Shown piece after piece: positions 57,273 through 64,000 of a stretch of DNA of 64,000 nt (position 1 is the stretch's first letter; each line of letters opens with the position of its first letter). Under the pieces are notes generated by a model, which was not told the origin of the DNA, did not search any database, and was given only the letters and a program-made list of their open reading frames with translations. The position numbers and the translations under genes are program-made. Source of the DNA: Ectopseudomonas oleovorans (lineage in GTDB: Bacteria; Pseudomonadota; Gammaproteobacteria; Pseudomonadales; Pseudomonadaceae); the NCBI RefSeq assembly GCF_003052605.1, contig NZ_QASO01000112.1, positions 1 to 64,000 on the forward strand, read 5' to 3'.

Positions 57273-57650
57273 ATGAACGCCATGGCCGCCCTTCGTCAGT
57301 ACCAGAACGTCAATCGTAACGCTCAGGTTGTAGAAGCCAGTCCTCATCGTCTGATTCAGATGCTCCTTGAGGGCGGGTTGGATCGCATCGCCCAGGCGCG
57401 TGGCGCGCTGGAGCGTAAGCAGATTGCCCTGAAGGGTGAGTTGATCGGCAAGGCCGTTGCTATCATCGGCGGCCTGCGCGAAGCGCTGGATCTGAAGGCC
57501 GGTGGTGAGCTAGCCGCTAACCTGGACGCCTTGTACGACTACATGATGCGTCGCTTGACTGAGGCCAACATTCACAACGACCCACAGCGCTTGGATGAAG
57601 TTGCCGGCCTGCTGCGTCAAGTCAAATCCGGTTGGGATGGCATTGCCTGA
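57273..57650 (+). CDS. fliS: FliS, flagellin export chaperone
   Basis: A 125-residue helical chaperone: MAALRQYQNVNRNAQVVEASPHRLIQMLLEGGLDRIAQARG and the conserved NLDALYDYMMRRLTEANIHND. It binds the flagellin C terminus in the cytoplasm to prevent early polymerisation. AAGGAAA precedes the ATG; longer frames upstream lack a signal. fliT starts 19 bases after its stop. Confidence 0.95.
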   Translation: MNAMAALRQYQNVNRNAQVVEASPHRLIQMLLEGGLDRIAQARGALERKQIALKGELIGKAVAIIGGLREALDLKAGGELAANLDALYDYMMRRLTEANIHNDPQRLDEVAGLLRQVKSGWDGIA

Positions 57651-57669
57651 AACCGGTGGGGGATTACCC

Positions 57670-57966
57670 ATGAACGCATCCGTTATGCAGTTGCAGACTA
57701 CCGGTGCGGCCTTGCGCCAGGCGCTTGATGGTCGCGATTGGGAGGCCATCGGCAAGCTGGATCTGCAGTGCCGTGCGATCGTTAGCCAGGCGATGGTTGA
57801 GCCGGAGTTTGATCAGCAAGCCATGAGTGCCTGCATGCAGGAGCTGCTGGACCTGTACCAGGACATGATTCAGCTGTGCCGCAAGGAGCAGGGCAAGATC
57901 GGCGAAGAGCTCATGCAGCTGCAGCAGTCGCGTAAAGGCGCGCAGGTTTACCGCCTGTTCGGCTGA
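57670..57966 (+). CDS. fliT: FliT-like flagellar chaperone
   Basis: A 98-residue helical protein (ALRQALDGRDWEAIGKLDLQCRAIVSQAM; ELLDLYQDMIQLCRKEQGKIGEELMQLQQSRKGAQVYRLFG). Position between fliS and fleQ is that of the fliT/PA1096-type gene of Pseudomonas; FliT proteins chaperone the cap protein FliD. Sequence similarity within this family is low, so the name rests mainly on size and place. Confidence 0.82.
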   Translation: MNASVMQLQTTGAALRQALDGRDWEAIGKLDLQCRAIVSQAMVEPEFDQQAMSACMQELLDLYQDMIQLCRKEQGKIGEELMQLQQSRKGAQVYRLFG

Positions 57967-58005
57967 GTTGGGTCAAGCTCCCGGTTATTGCGTCAGGGCA
58001 ACATA

Positions 58006-58039
58006 AGCCAGGCTCGCCGTGAGGTGAGTCTGGCTTTTT
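58006..58039 (+). terminator. Terminator after fliT
   Basis: AGCCAGGCTCGCC and GGTGAGTCTGGCT form a near-perfect 13-base stem followed by TTTTTA, 40 bases past the fliT stop. Confidence 0.85.
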
Positions 58040-58109
58040 ATCGTCTGCATGCGGTTATTTCCTGTTTGGCCGGGATGTGACTGCCATAGCGAAAAGACAC
58101 GTCATAAAA

Positions 58110-58138
58110 TTGACTGCAGCCACAATAATGACTTTACT
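58110..58138 (+). promoter_or_regulatory. Possible sigma70 promoter of fleQ
   Basis: TTGACT, 17 bases, TTTACT, about 75 bases before the fleQ ATG. The master regulator fleQ is known to use sigma70 in P. aeruginosa. The -10 is a modest match. Confidence 0.5.
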
Positions 58139-58212
58139 AGTGGCCAGTCGCTGGATTGTGCCGATTCCATGGCGCGCCTTTTCTTTCACTCCTCGAGTCA
58201 GACCTATTCAAG

Positions 58213-59688
58213 ATGTGGCGTGAAACCAAGATCCTCCTGATTGATGACAATTCAGCCCGTCGCCATGAACTGGCGATCATCCTGAATTTCCTTGGCGAAG
58301 AGCACCTGAGCTGCAGCAGCGCGGATTGGCGTGATGTCGTTGCCGGGCTGGAGTCCAGCCGTGATGTGCTCAGCGTGTTGTTGGGCGAAGTTGACGCCAA
58401 GGGCGGGGCGCTGGAGCTGACCAAGCAGATTGTGGCCTGGGATGAATTCCTGCCGGTGCTGACCATTGGCGAGATGCCGGCTATCGATTGGCCGGAAGAC
58501 TTGCGTCGGCGTGTGCTGACCGGCCTGGAAATGCCGCTGAGCTACAACAAGCTGCTCGACTCTTTGCACCGCGCTCAGGTTTATCGCGAGATGTATGACC
58601 AGGCGCGTGATCGTGGCCGTCAGCGCGAGCCCAATCTGTTCCGCAGCCTGGTCGGTACCAGTCGTGCCATTCAGCAGGTTCGGCAGATGATGCAGCAGGT
58701 GGCCGATACCGAGGCCAGTGTGCTGATCCTGGGTGAGTCCGGAACCGGCAAGGAAGTCGTCGCGCGCAATCTGCATTACCACTCCAAGCGTCGCGATGCG
58801 CCGTTCGTGCCGGTCAACTGTGGGGCCATTCCGGCCGAACTGCTCGAGAGCGAACTCTTCGGGCATGAGAAGGGTGCTTTTACCGGCGCCATCACCAGCC
58901 GGGCAGGGCGCTTTGAGTTGGCCAATGGCGGCACGCTGTTCCTGGATGAAATCGGTGATATGCCGCTGCCGATGCAGGTCAAGCTGCTGCGTGTGTTGCA
59001 GGAGCGCACTTTCGAGCGCGTCGGCAGTAACAAGACGCAGACTGCTGACGTGCGCATCATTGCCGCCACGCACAAGAACCTGGAGAAGATGATCGAGGAT
59101 GGCAGTTTCCGTGAGGATCTGTATTACCGCCTTAACGTCTTCCCGATCGAGATGGCGCCGCTGCGCGAGCGTATCGAAGATATCCCGCTGCTGATGAACG
59201 AGCTGATCTCGCGCATGGAGCACGAGAAGCGCGGCTCCATTCGTTTCAACTCGGCCGCCATCATGTCGTTGTGCCGTCATGACTGGGCGGGCAACGTGCG
59301 TGAACTGGCCAACCTGGTCGAGCGTATGGCGATCATGCATCCCTATGGCGTGATCGGGGTGGGCGAGTTGCCGAAGAAGTTCCGTCATGTCGATGACGAA
59401 GATGAGCAGCTTGCGGCCAGCCTGCGTGACGAGATGGAAGAGCGCGCGGCAATCATGGCCGGCCTGCCGGGCCTCGATACGCCAGCCATGCTGCCGCCGG
59501 AGGGGCTGGACCTGAAGGACTACCTCGGTAATCTGGAGCAAGGGCTGATCCAGCAAGCGCTGGATGATGCTGGCGGTGTGGTGGCCCGTGCTGCCGAGCG
59601 CCTGCGTATTCGACGGACCACGCTGGTCGAGAAGATGCGCAAGTACGGTATGAGTCGCCGCGAAGAGGATGGTCAGGACGAGGATTGA
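58213..59688 (+). CDS. fleQ: FleQ, master flagellar regulator and c-di-GMP sensor
   Basis: A 491-residue sigma54-class AAA+ activator. The N-terminal receiver-like FleQ domain begins [20 protein letters not shown] and lacks a normal phosphorylation pocket. The AAA+ domain (about 150-385) has Walker A GESGTGKE, the sigma54-contact GAFTGA, and an Arg-rich [16 protein letters not shown] start, where FleQ binds c-di-GMP. The C-terminal Fis-type helix-turn-helix reads [22 protein letters not shown]. FleQ activates the sigma54 flagellar promoters, including fleSR, and represses exopolysaccharide genes. The start matches known FleQ proteins. Confidence 0.97.
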   Translation: MWRETKILLIDDNSARRHELAIILNFLGEEHLSCSSADWRDVVAGLESSRDVLSVLLGEVDAKGGALELTKQIVAWDEFLPVLTIGEMPAIDWPEDLRRRVLTGLEMPLSYNKLLDSLHRAQVYREMYDQARDRGRQREPNLFRSLVGTSRAIQQVRQMMQQVADTEASVLILGESGTGKEVVARNLHYHSKRRDAPFVPVNCGAIPAELLESELFGHEKGAFTGAITSRAGRFELANGGTLFLDEIGDMPLPMQVKLLRVLQERTFERVGSNKTQTADVRIIAATHKNLEKMIEDGSFREDLYYRLNVFPIEMAPLRERIEDIPLLMNELISRMEHEKRGSIRFNSAAIMSLCRHDWAGNVRELANLVERMAIMHPYGVIGVGELPKKFRHVDDEDEQLAASLRDEMEERAAIMAGLPGLDTPAMLPPEGLDLKDYLGNLEQGLIQQALDDAGGVVARAAERLRIRRTTLVEKMRKYGMSRREEDGQDED

Positions 59689-59724
59689 TTTCTCAGCCTC
59701 AGGCTAAGGAAACTCTGGAAAACT

Positions 59725-59795
59725 CGTCATTCCCGCGCAGGCGGGAATCCAGAACCTGCGAAACTCCTGGGCTCCCGCCTTCGCGGGAGTGACGG
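59725..59795. repeat. Inverted pair of CGTCATTCCCGC palindromes
   Basis: CGTCATTCCCGCGCAGGCG with GGGAATCCAG, then about 15 bases later the inverse CTGGGCTCCCGCCTTCGCG with GGAGTGACGG. The same family flanks the GIY-YIG gene further on. Confidence 0.8.
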
Positions 59796-59832
59796 TAAGT
59801 AACTTTTTCAGAACATCCCTAACGCCGCAAAG

Positions 59833-59870
59833 AAAGCCGGAGCTTTGACGCAAGCTCCGGCTTTGTTTTT
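59833..59870 (+). terminator. Terminator between fleQ and fleS
   Basis: AAAGCCGGAGCTT and AAGCTCCGGCTTT form a 13-base perfect stem followed by GTTTTTT. It separates fleQ from the fleSR promoter. Confidence 0.88.
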
Positions 59871-59901
59871 TCAAGTTGTTGATAAATAAGAACAAAAAAG
59901 T

Positions 59902-59917
59902 AGGCACGGGGATTGCT
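59902..59917 (+). promoter_or_regulatory. Sigma54 promoter of fleSR
   Basis: AGGCAC-GGGGA-TTGCT, matching TGGCAC-N5-TTGCT except the first base, 53 bases before the fleS ATG. FleQ is the expected activator. Confidence 0.85.
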
Positions 59918-59969
59918 AAAGCTCTTGTATCCGACCGTCTTCTGACGGTGCGTCGTACGAGAGAAGCAG

Positions 59970-61184
59970 ATGGAAGCCAACCTTCGTCCTACCGAGTCAG
60001 CCGAGCCAAGCCTTGCAGCGCCGCTCGAACAAGCCAGTCGTGCAGGACTGGAGCAGGCCTTTGCCCTGTTCAATCAGATGTCCAACCAGCTCAGCGAGTC
60101 CTATAGCCTGCTCGAGGCGCGGGTCAATGAGCTGAAGGGGCAACTAGCACTGGTCAGTGCTCAGCGTATGCAGGAACTGGCGGAGAAGGAGCGTCTGGCC
60201 CATCGCCTGCAAAGCCTGCTCGACCTGCTGCCTGGTGGTGTGATCGTCATCGACGGACAGGGTGTCGTGCGGGAGGCCAACCCAGTCGCGCGTGCGCTAC
60301 TCGGCCAACCACTGGTGGGTATGCTCTGGCGCCAGGTGATCGCGCGCAACTTCGCGCCGCGCGAAGACGATGGTCACGAAATTTCCATGCGCGATGGTCG
60401 TCGTCTGTCCATCGCCACCCGATCCCTGCACGGGGAGCCTGGGCAACTCGTGCTTTTGACTGACCTGACGGAAACCCGTCGCCTGCAGGATCAGCTCTCT
60501 CGCCATGAGCGCCTGTCGGCGCTTGGGCGCATGGTCGCCTCTCTCGCCCATCAGATTCGTACGCCACTCTCCGCTGCGTTGCTCTACGCCAGTCATCTGA
60601 ATGAGCAGGTGCTACCCGCCGAACAGCAGCAGCGCTTCGCGGGGCGCTTGAAGGAGCGGCTGCACGAGTTGGAAAACCAGGTGCGTGACATGCTGATCTT
60701 CGCCCGTGGCGAGCTGCCATTGCCGGATCGGCTGTCGCCCTCAGCGCTGTTCGACGCGCTGCGAGCGGCTGCCGACGCGCATGTCGGTGGCATGGCCGTG
60801 CGCTGGCAGTGCGATGCGCGCGATGGCGAGTTGTTGTGTAACCGCGACACATTGGTGGGCACCGTGCTCAATCTGATCGACAACGCCATTCAGGCGGCCG
60901 GTCGCGATGCGCGCCTGAAGATTCATCTGTATCGCCGCGGTGGCCAGTTACGGCTATGCGTCAGCGATAACGGACCGGGTATGAGCCAGGAAACCCTGGC
61001 GCGCCTGGGCGAGCCCTTCTTCACCACCAAGACTACCGGAACCGGCCTCGGCCTGGCGGTGGTCAAGGCGGTGGCGCGTGCTCATCAGGGCCAGTTGCTG
61101 CTGCAATCACGTGCAGGTCGTGGCACCTGCGCCATCGTTTCTTTGCCGCTGCTTGATGCAGCGCCTCACTCGAATCAGGAGTAA
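59970..61184 (+). CDS. fleS: FleS, flagellar sensor histidine kinase
   Basis: A 404-residue cytoplasmic kinase: helical N terminus (to about 85), PAS domain (about 85-170; LLDLLPGGVIVIDGQGVVREANP), dimerisation helix with the phospho-His in SLAHQIRTPLSAAL (about 196), and catalytic domain with NLIDNAIQAAGRDARL (N box), DNGPGMSQE and GTGLGLAVVKAV. No membrane segment. It phosphorylates FleR. FleR starts 3 bases after its stop. Confidence 0.96.
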   Translation: MEANLRPTESAEPSLAAPLEQASRAGLEQAFALFNQMSNQLSESYSLLEARVNELKGQLALVSAQRMQELAEKERLAHRLQSLLDLLPGGVIVIDGQGVVREANPVARALLGQPLVGMLWRQVIARNFAPREDDGHEISMRDGRRLSIATRSLHGEPGQLVLLTDLTETRRLQDQLSRHERLSALGRMVASLAHQIRTPLSAALLYASHLNEQVLPAEQQQRFAGRLKERLHELENQVRDMLIFARGELPLPDRLSPSALFDALRAAADAHVGGMAVRWQCDARDGELLCNRDTLVGTVLNLIDNAIQAAGRDARLKIHLYRRGGQLRLCVSDNGPGMSQETLARLGEPFFTTKTTGTGLGLAVVKAVARAHQGQLLLQSRAGRGTCAIVSLPLLDAAPHSNQE

Positions 61185-61187
61185 TCC

Positions 61188-62603
61188 ATGGCTGCCAAAG
61201 TCCTGTTGGTTGAAGACGATCGCGCCCTGCGCGAAGCCCTGGCCGATACCCTGTGCCTGGGCGGGCATGATTATCGTGCGGTCGATTGTGCCGAGGCGGC
61301 TCTGGTCGCCTTGACCGAGGAGCCGTTCGGGCTGGTGGTCAGCGATGTCAATATGCCGGGTATGGATGGGCACCAACTGCTGGCGCAGATTCGTAGCCGT
61401 TATCCGCAATTGCCGGTGTTGCTGATGACGGCTTTCGGTGCCGTGGAGCGGGCGGTGGATGCGATTCGCCAGGGGGCGGCCGATTATCTCGTCAAGCCGT
61501 TCGAGCCACGCACGCTGCTGGAACTCGTTGCCAGGCATGCGCTCGGAAAATTGACGGCGGGTGATCGTGATGGGCCGGTCGCGCTCGAGCCCGCCAGCGT
61601 GCAGCTGCTGGAGCTGGCATCCCGCGTGGCGCAGAGCGATTCGACGGTGATGATCACGGGTGAGTCGGGGACCGGTAAGGAGGTGCTGGCGCGTTATATC
61701 CATCAGCAGTCGCCGCGCGCCTCCGGGCCTTTCATCGCCATCAACTGTGCGGCGATTCCCGACAACATGCTTGAGGCCACCTTGTTCGGGCATGAAAAGG
61801 GCGCGTTCACCGGTGCCGTGACCGCGCAGCCGGGCAAGTTCGAGTTGGCCGACGGAGGCACCATCCTGCTCGACGAGATTTCCGAAATGCCGCTGGGGCT
61901 GCAGGCCAAGTTGCTGCGTGTGCTGCAGGAGCGTGAGGTGGAGCGGGTCGGGGCGCGCAAACCGATCAACCTGGATATTCGCGTGCTGGCCACCAGTAAC
62001 CGTGATCTGGCCGGCGAAGTGGCGGCCGGGCGTTTCCGTGAGGATCTTTACTATCGCCTGTCGGTCTTCCCCTTGGCCTGGCGGCCGTTGCGTGAGCGGC
62101 CTGCCGACATCCTGCCGTTGGCCGAGCGGCTCCTGGCCAAGCACGTCAAAAAAATGAATCAGGCACCGGTACGTTTGTCAGAATCGGCAGCGCAGTGCCT
62201 GGTGCAGCATCAGTGGCCGGGCAACGTGCGTGAGCTGGACAACGCCATTCAACGTGCGCTGATTCTGCAGCAGGGTGGGGTGATACAGGCGCAGGATCTA
62301 TGCCTGCACGCACCCATAGGTCAGACGGTGCAGAGCGCCGTGCCGCACCTGGCTGTGGTGCCGAGTATGGCCCCGCCGATGACGCAACCGGTCGAGCCGC
62401 CGGCTGCGGTGGATTCCGGCGCGCTGGGCGAGGACCTTCGCCGTCGCGAGTTTCAAGTGATCATCGATACCCTGCGTGCCGAGCGCGGTCGTCGCAAGGA
62501 GGCCGCCGAGCGTCTGGGCATCAGCCCGCGTACCCTGCGCTACAAGCTGGCGCAGATGCGTGATGCCGGGATGGATGTTGAGGCTTACCTGTACGCCAGC
62601 TAG
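61188..62603 (+). CDS. fleR: FleR, sigma54-dependent response regulator
   Basis: A 471-residue NtrC-type activator: receiver domain with phospho-Asp in VVSDVNMPGMDG, AAA+ domain (about 140-365) with GESGTGKE and GAFTGA, and a C-terminal helix-turn-helix (RKEAAERLGISPRTLRYKLAQMRDAG). Activated by FleS, it drives basal-body and hook genes from sigma54 promoters such as those before flgB, flgF and perhaps fliE. Translationally close to fleS. Confidence 0.96.
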   Translation: MAAKVLLVEDDRALREALADTLCLGGHDYRAVDCAEAALVALTEEPFGLVVSDVNMPGMDGHQLLAQIRSRYPQLPVLLMTAFGAVERAVDAIRQGAADYLVKPFEPRTLLELVARHALGKLTAGDRDGPVALEPASVQLLELASRVAQSDSTVMITGESGTGKEVLARYIHQQSPRASGPFIAINCAAIPDNMLEATLFGHEKGAFTGAVTAQPGKFELADGGTILLDEISEMPLGLQAKLLRVLQEREVERVGARKPINLDIRVLATSNRDLAGEVAAGRFREDLYYRLSVFPLAWRPLRERPADILPLAERLLAKHVKKMNQAPVRLSESAAQCLVQHQWPGNVRELDNAIQRALILQQGGVIQAQDLCLHAPIGQTVQSAVPHLAVVPSMAPPMTQPVEPPAAVDSGALGEDLRRREFQVIIDTLRAERGRRKEAAERLGISPRTLRYKLAQMRDAGMDVEAYLYAS

Positions 62604-62647
62604 TTTTGCTGTGCTGAAGGGGATGCGACGGAGGGGGACGCTGCCTG

Positions 62648-62742
62648 GGTTCCCGCCTTCGCGGGAATGACCTCGAATGATCCATCGCCGTCATCCCCGC
62701 GAAGGCGCAGCTACCGTCATCCCCGCGAAGGCGGGGATCCAG
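62648..62742. repeat. CGTCATCCCCGC palindromes left of the GIY-YIG gene
   Basis: Three units: an inverse unit GGTTCCCGCCTTCGCG with GGAATGAC (62648-62671), a shortened CGTCATCCCCGCGAAGGCG (62689-62707), and a full CGTCATCCCCGCGAAGGCG with GGGATCCAG (62715-62742). Confidence 0.8.
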
Positions 62743-62795
62743 CCGCGGTGCTAAGGTTGTCCTGGCTTGTAGGAACATTTTTTGTTCGGGCCTAA

Positions 62796-62935
62796 CAGGC
62801 TGTTGAAAAACTACCTGCGTTGGCAATACTGCGTTAAAAACAGCCTCAAAATGCTCATTTACAGCATGTAAACTGCGCTTTTTCGGCTGTTTTCGCCTTG
62901 TCTTGCCTGCCTCGCCTACGTTTTTCAACGGCCTG
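62796..62935. repeat. 140-base element with 16-base terminal inverted repeats (MITE-like)
   Basis: CAGGCTGTTGAAAAAC at the left and the inverse of CAGGCCGTTGAAAAAC at the right (15 of 16 match). The interior is non-coding, with a further partial dyad around AACAGCC / GGCTGTT. This looks like a small non-autonomous mobile repeat. No obvious target duplication. Confidence 0.65.
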
Positions 62936-62998
62936 CTAAATCGATTGCTGAGTAGGCTTCCATCCGTATGAAGGGCCCAATCTGCAAAGGACTGCAGC

Positions 62999-63328
62999 AT
63001 GAAACAACCCGCCGTTTACATTATGGCCAGTCAGCGTAATGGCACGCTCTATACCGGAGTTACAGCGGATCTGCTGCGGCGTGTCTGGCAGCATAGAGAG
63101 GGAGTCGTTGAGGGCTTTACACTCCGCTATGGAGTGAAGTTGCTGGTGTGGTACGAGCAGCATGAAAGTATGAGTGGCGCGATAGCCAGGGAGAAGGCGA
63201 TCAAGAAATGGAATCGTGCCTGGAAGCTGCGCCTGATCGAAGAGCGAAATCCGCAATGGCGCGATCTTTGGTCAGAGATTGTTGGTGAGTCGTCTGGTGC
63301 TGCTGGGTCCCCGCCTTCGCGGGGATGA
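62999..63328 (+). CDS. GIY-YIG domain nuclease
   Basis: A 109-residue protein with the single GIY-YIG fold: VYIMASQRNGTLYTGVTADLLRRVWQHR (the motif reads VYI...LYTGVT), the conserved Arg in DLLRRVWQHREG, and IAREKAIKKWNRAWKLRLIEERNPQW. It resembles the short UvrC/YhbQ-like nucleases. The last ten or so codons (AAGSPPSRG) are read from a copy of the CGTCATCCCCGC palindrome, so the original end has been altered. It sits between fleR and fliE, flanked by inverted palindromes, and is out of place in a flagellar operon. Confidence 0.85.
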   Translation: MKQPAVYIMASQRNGTLYTGVTADLLRRVWQHREGVVEGFTLRYGVKLLVWYEQHESMSGAIAREKAIKKWNRAWKLRLIEERNPQWRDLWSEIVGESSGAAGSPPSRG

Positions 63329-63330
63329 CG
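63305..63330. repeat. CGTCATCCCCGC palindrome at the 3' end of the GIY-YIG gene
   Basis: GGGTCCCCGCCTTCGCG followed by GGGATGACG, inverted relative to the full copy at 62715-62742. It encodes the end and stop of the nuclease gene. Confidence 0.8.
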
Positions 63331-63385
63331 GTAGTTATCCCATTTATCTGCGTATCCTCGGTCTGATTCCCATAAGCCGCTCTGT

Positions 63386-63401
63386 TGGCACCCTTGTTGC
63401 T
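63386..63401 (+). promoter_or_regulatory. Sigma54 promoter of the fliE operon
   Basis: TGGCAC-CCTTG-TTGCT is a perfect sigma54 -24/-12 element 53 bases before the fliE start. It makes fliE expression independent of read-through from fleR across the inserted repeats. Confidence 0.9.
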
Positions 63402-63453
63402 AATACCCCTGCATAGCGCCGCTAGTGTCAAAAAGCGGGCAGTGGAGGAAGTC

Positions 63454-63783
63454 ATGAGCCAGGGTGTCGAATTCAATCGCTTGATGCTGGAAATGCGTTC
63501 CATGCAGGCTGAGGCCATGGCGCGTCAGAAGCCTGCTGCGAGCGAGCCAGTGCAAGGGGCGCCGAGTTTCTCGGAAATGCTCGGCCAGGCGGTGAATAAG
63601 GTCAACGAGACCCAGCAGGCTTCCAATAAACTGGCGACCGCATTCGAGATGGGGCAGAGCGGGGTCGATCTGACCGATGTGATGATCGCCTCGCAGAAAG
63701 CCAGCGTATCCTTCCAGGCCATGACCCAGGTGCGTAACAAGCTGGTCCAGGCTTATCAAGACATCATGCAGATGCCGGTCTGA
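63454..63783 (+). CDS. fliE: FliE, MS-ring/rod junction protein
   Basis: A 109-residue protein linking the MS ring to the rod: [47 protein letters not shown] and the conserved C-terminal [41 protein letters not shown] lies just before the ATG. First gene of the fliEF operon. Confidence 0.97.
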   Translation: MSQGVEFNRLMLEMRSMQAEAMARQKPAASEPVQGAPSFSEMLGQAVNKVNETQQASNKLATAFEMGQSGVDLTDVMIASQKASVSFQAMTQVRNKLVQAYQDIMQMPV

Positions 63784-63793
63784 GGATTGATTC

Positions 63794-64000
63794 ATGGCTG
63801 AAGCAGCAGTAGCAAACGTACCGGCCAAGGCCGATGCAGGTGAGCCCAAGAAGCCTCTGCTCGGTTTGAGCTTTCTGGAAAATCTTGCCGAAATGTCGGT
63901 GCTGCGCCAGCTCGGTCTGCTGGTCGGCCTGGCAGCCAGCGTGGCCATCGGTTTTGCCGTGGTGCTGTGGTCGCAGCAGCCGGATTACCGCCCGCTGTAC
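63794..64000 (+). CDS. fliF: FliF, MS-ring protein (5' part only)
   Basis: The first 69 codons of the MS-ring protein are present before the window ends. A polar N terminus (MAEAAVANVPAKADAGEPKK) is followed by LLGLSFLENLAEMSVLRQLG and the first membrane helix LLVGLAASVAIGFAVVLWSQ, then PDYRPLY, the start of the periplasmic ring domain. It lies 10 bases after fliE. Confidence 0.95.
   Translation, partial: MAEAAVANVPAKADAGEPKKPLLGLSFLENLAEMSVLRQLGLLVGLAASVAIGFAVVLWSQQPDYRPLY

Noticed and set aside
59725..59795. CRISPR-like repeats in the fleQ-fleS gap
   Set aside because: Only two inverted palindromes with no regular spacers and no cas genes; they are dispersed intergenic repeats.

Overview
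The window is high-GC gammaproteobacterial DNA, most likely from a Pseudomonas of the mendocina/oleovorans/alcaliphila type (genus is an inference). Grounds: an uninterrupted polar-flagellum cluster in Pseudomonas order (flgZ-flgN-flgM-flgA / cheV-cheR-flgBCDE-flgFGHIJKL-fliC-flaG-fliD-fliS-fliT-fleQ-fleS-fleR-fliE-fliF), textbook sigma54 and FliA promoter sequences, and many Pseudomonas-type REP palindromes.

Positions 1-6560: an IS1182-like insertion sequence abuts the 3' end of a tripartite RND efflux operon (TetR regulator, membrane fusion protein with a one-base frameshift, RND permease). A long palindrome upstream of the TetR gene is the probable operator.

Positions 6935-20892: a copper/silver-resistance block of about 12.4 kb lies between a 5'-truncated second copy of metR and the intact metR. 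It holds cusC-cusB-cusA on the + strand. On the - strand are a Cu(+) P-type ATPase, a membrane methyltransferase-like protein, a DUF2933 protein, Met-rich and His-rich small proteins, a YncE-like beta-propeller and an unknown protein. The left junction cuts both metR and the signal peptide of the cusC-like gene. No dedicated copper regulator is visible.

Positions 20893-30240: ordinary chromosome, with metR/metE divergent around a good MetR box, an alpha/beta hydrolase, a DUF6316 protein, an EamA exporter and an Lrp-type regulator divergent from a fused indolepyruvate ferredoxin oxidoreductase. Positions 30265-32070 are a graveyard around tRNA-Arg(CCT): a dehydrogenase/IS5 scar, a P4-type integrase with an internal deletion and a decayed IS4 transposase. 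Then come sstT and an MFS transporter.

Positions 35212-64000: flagellum and chemotaxis. Visible promoters follow the expected cascade: sigma54 boxes before flgB, flgF, fleS and fliE (and perhaps flgA), and FliA boxes before flgM and fliC. Odd points are a giant 877-residue flagellin with six spaced IN-type repeats, a 635-residue FlgL with three internal repeats, a REP pair inside the 5' end of flgI, and palindromic repeats plus a GIY-YIG nuclease gene inserted among the fle/fli genes. No glycosylation genes lie between flgL and fliC.
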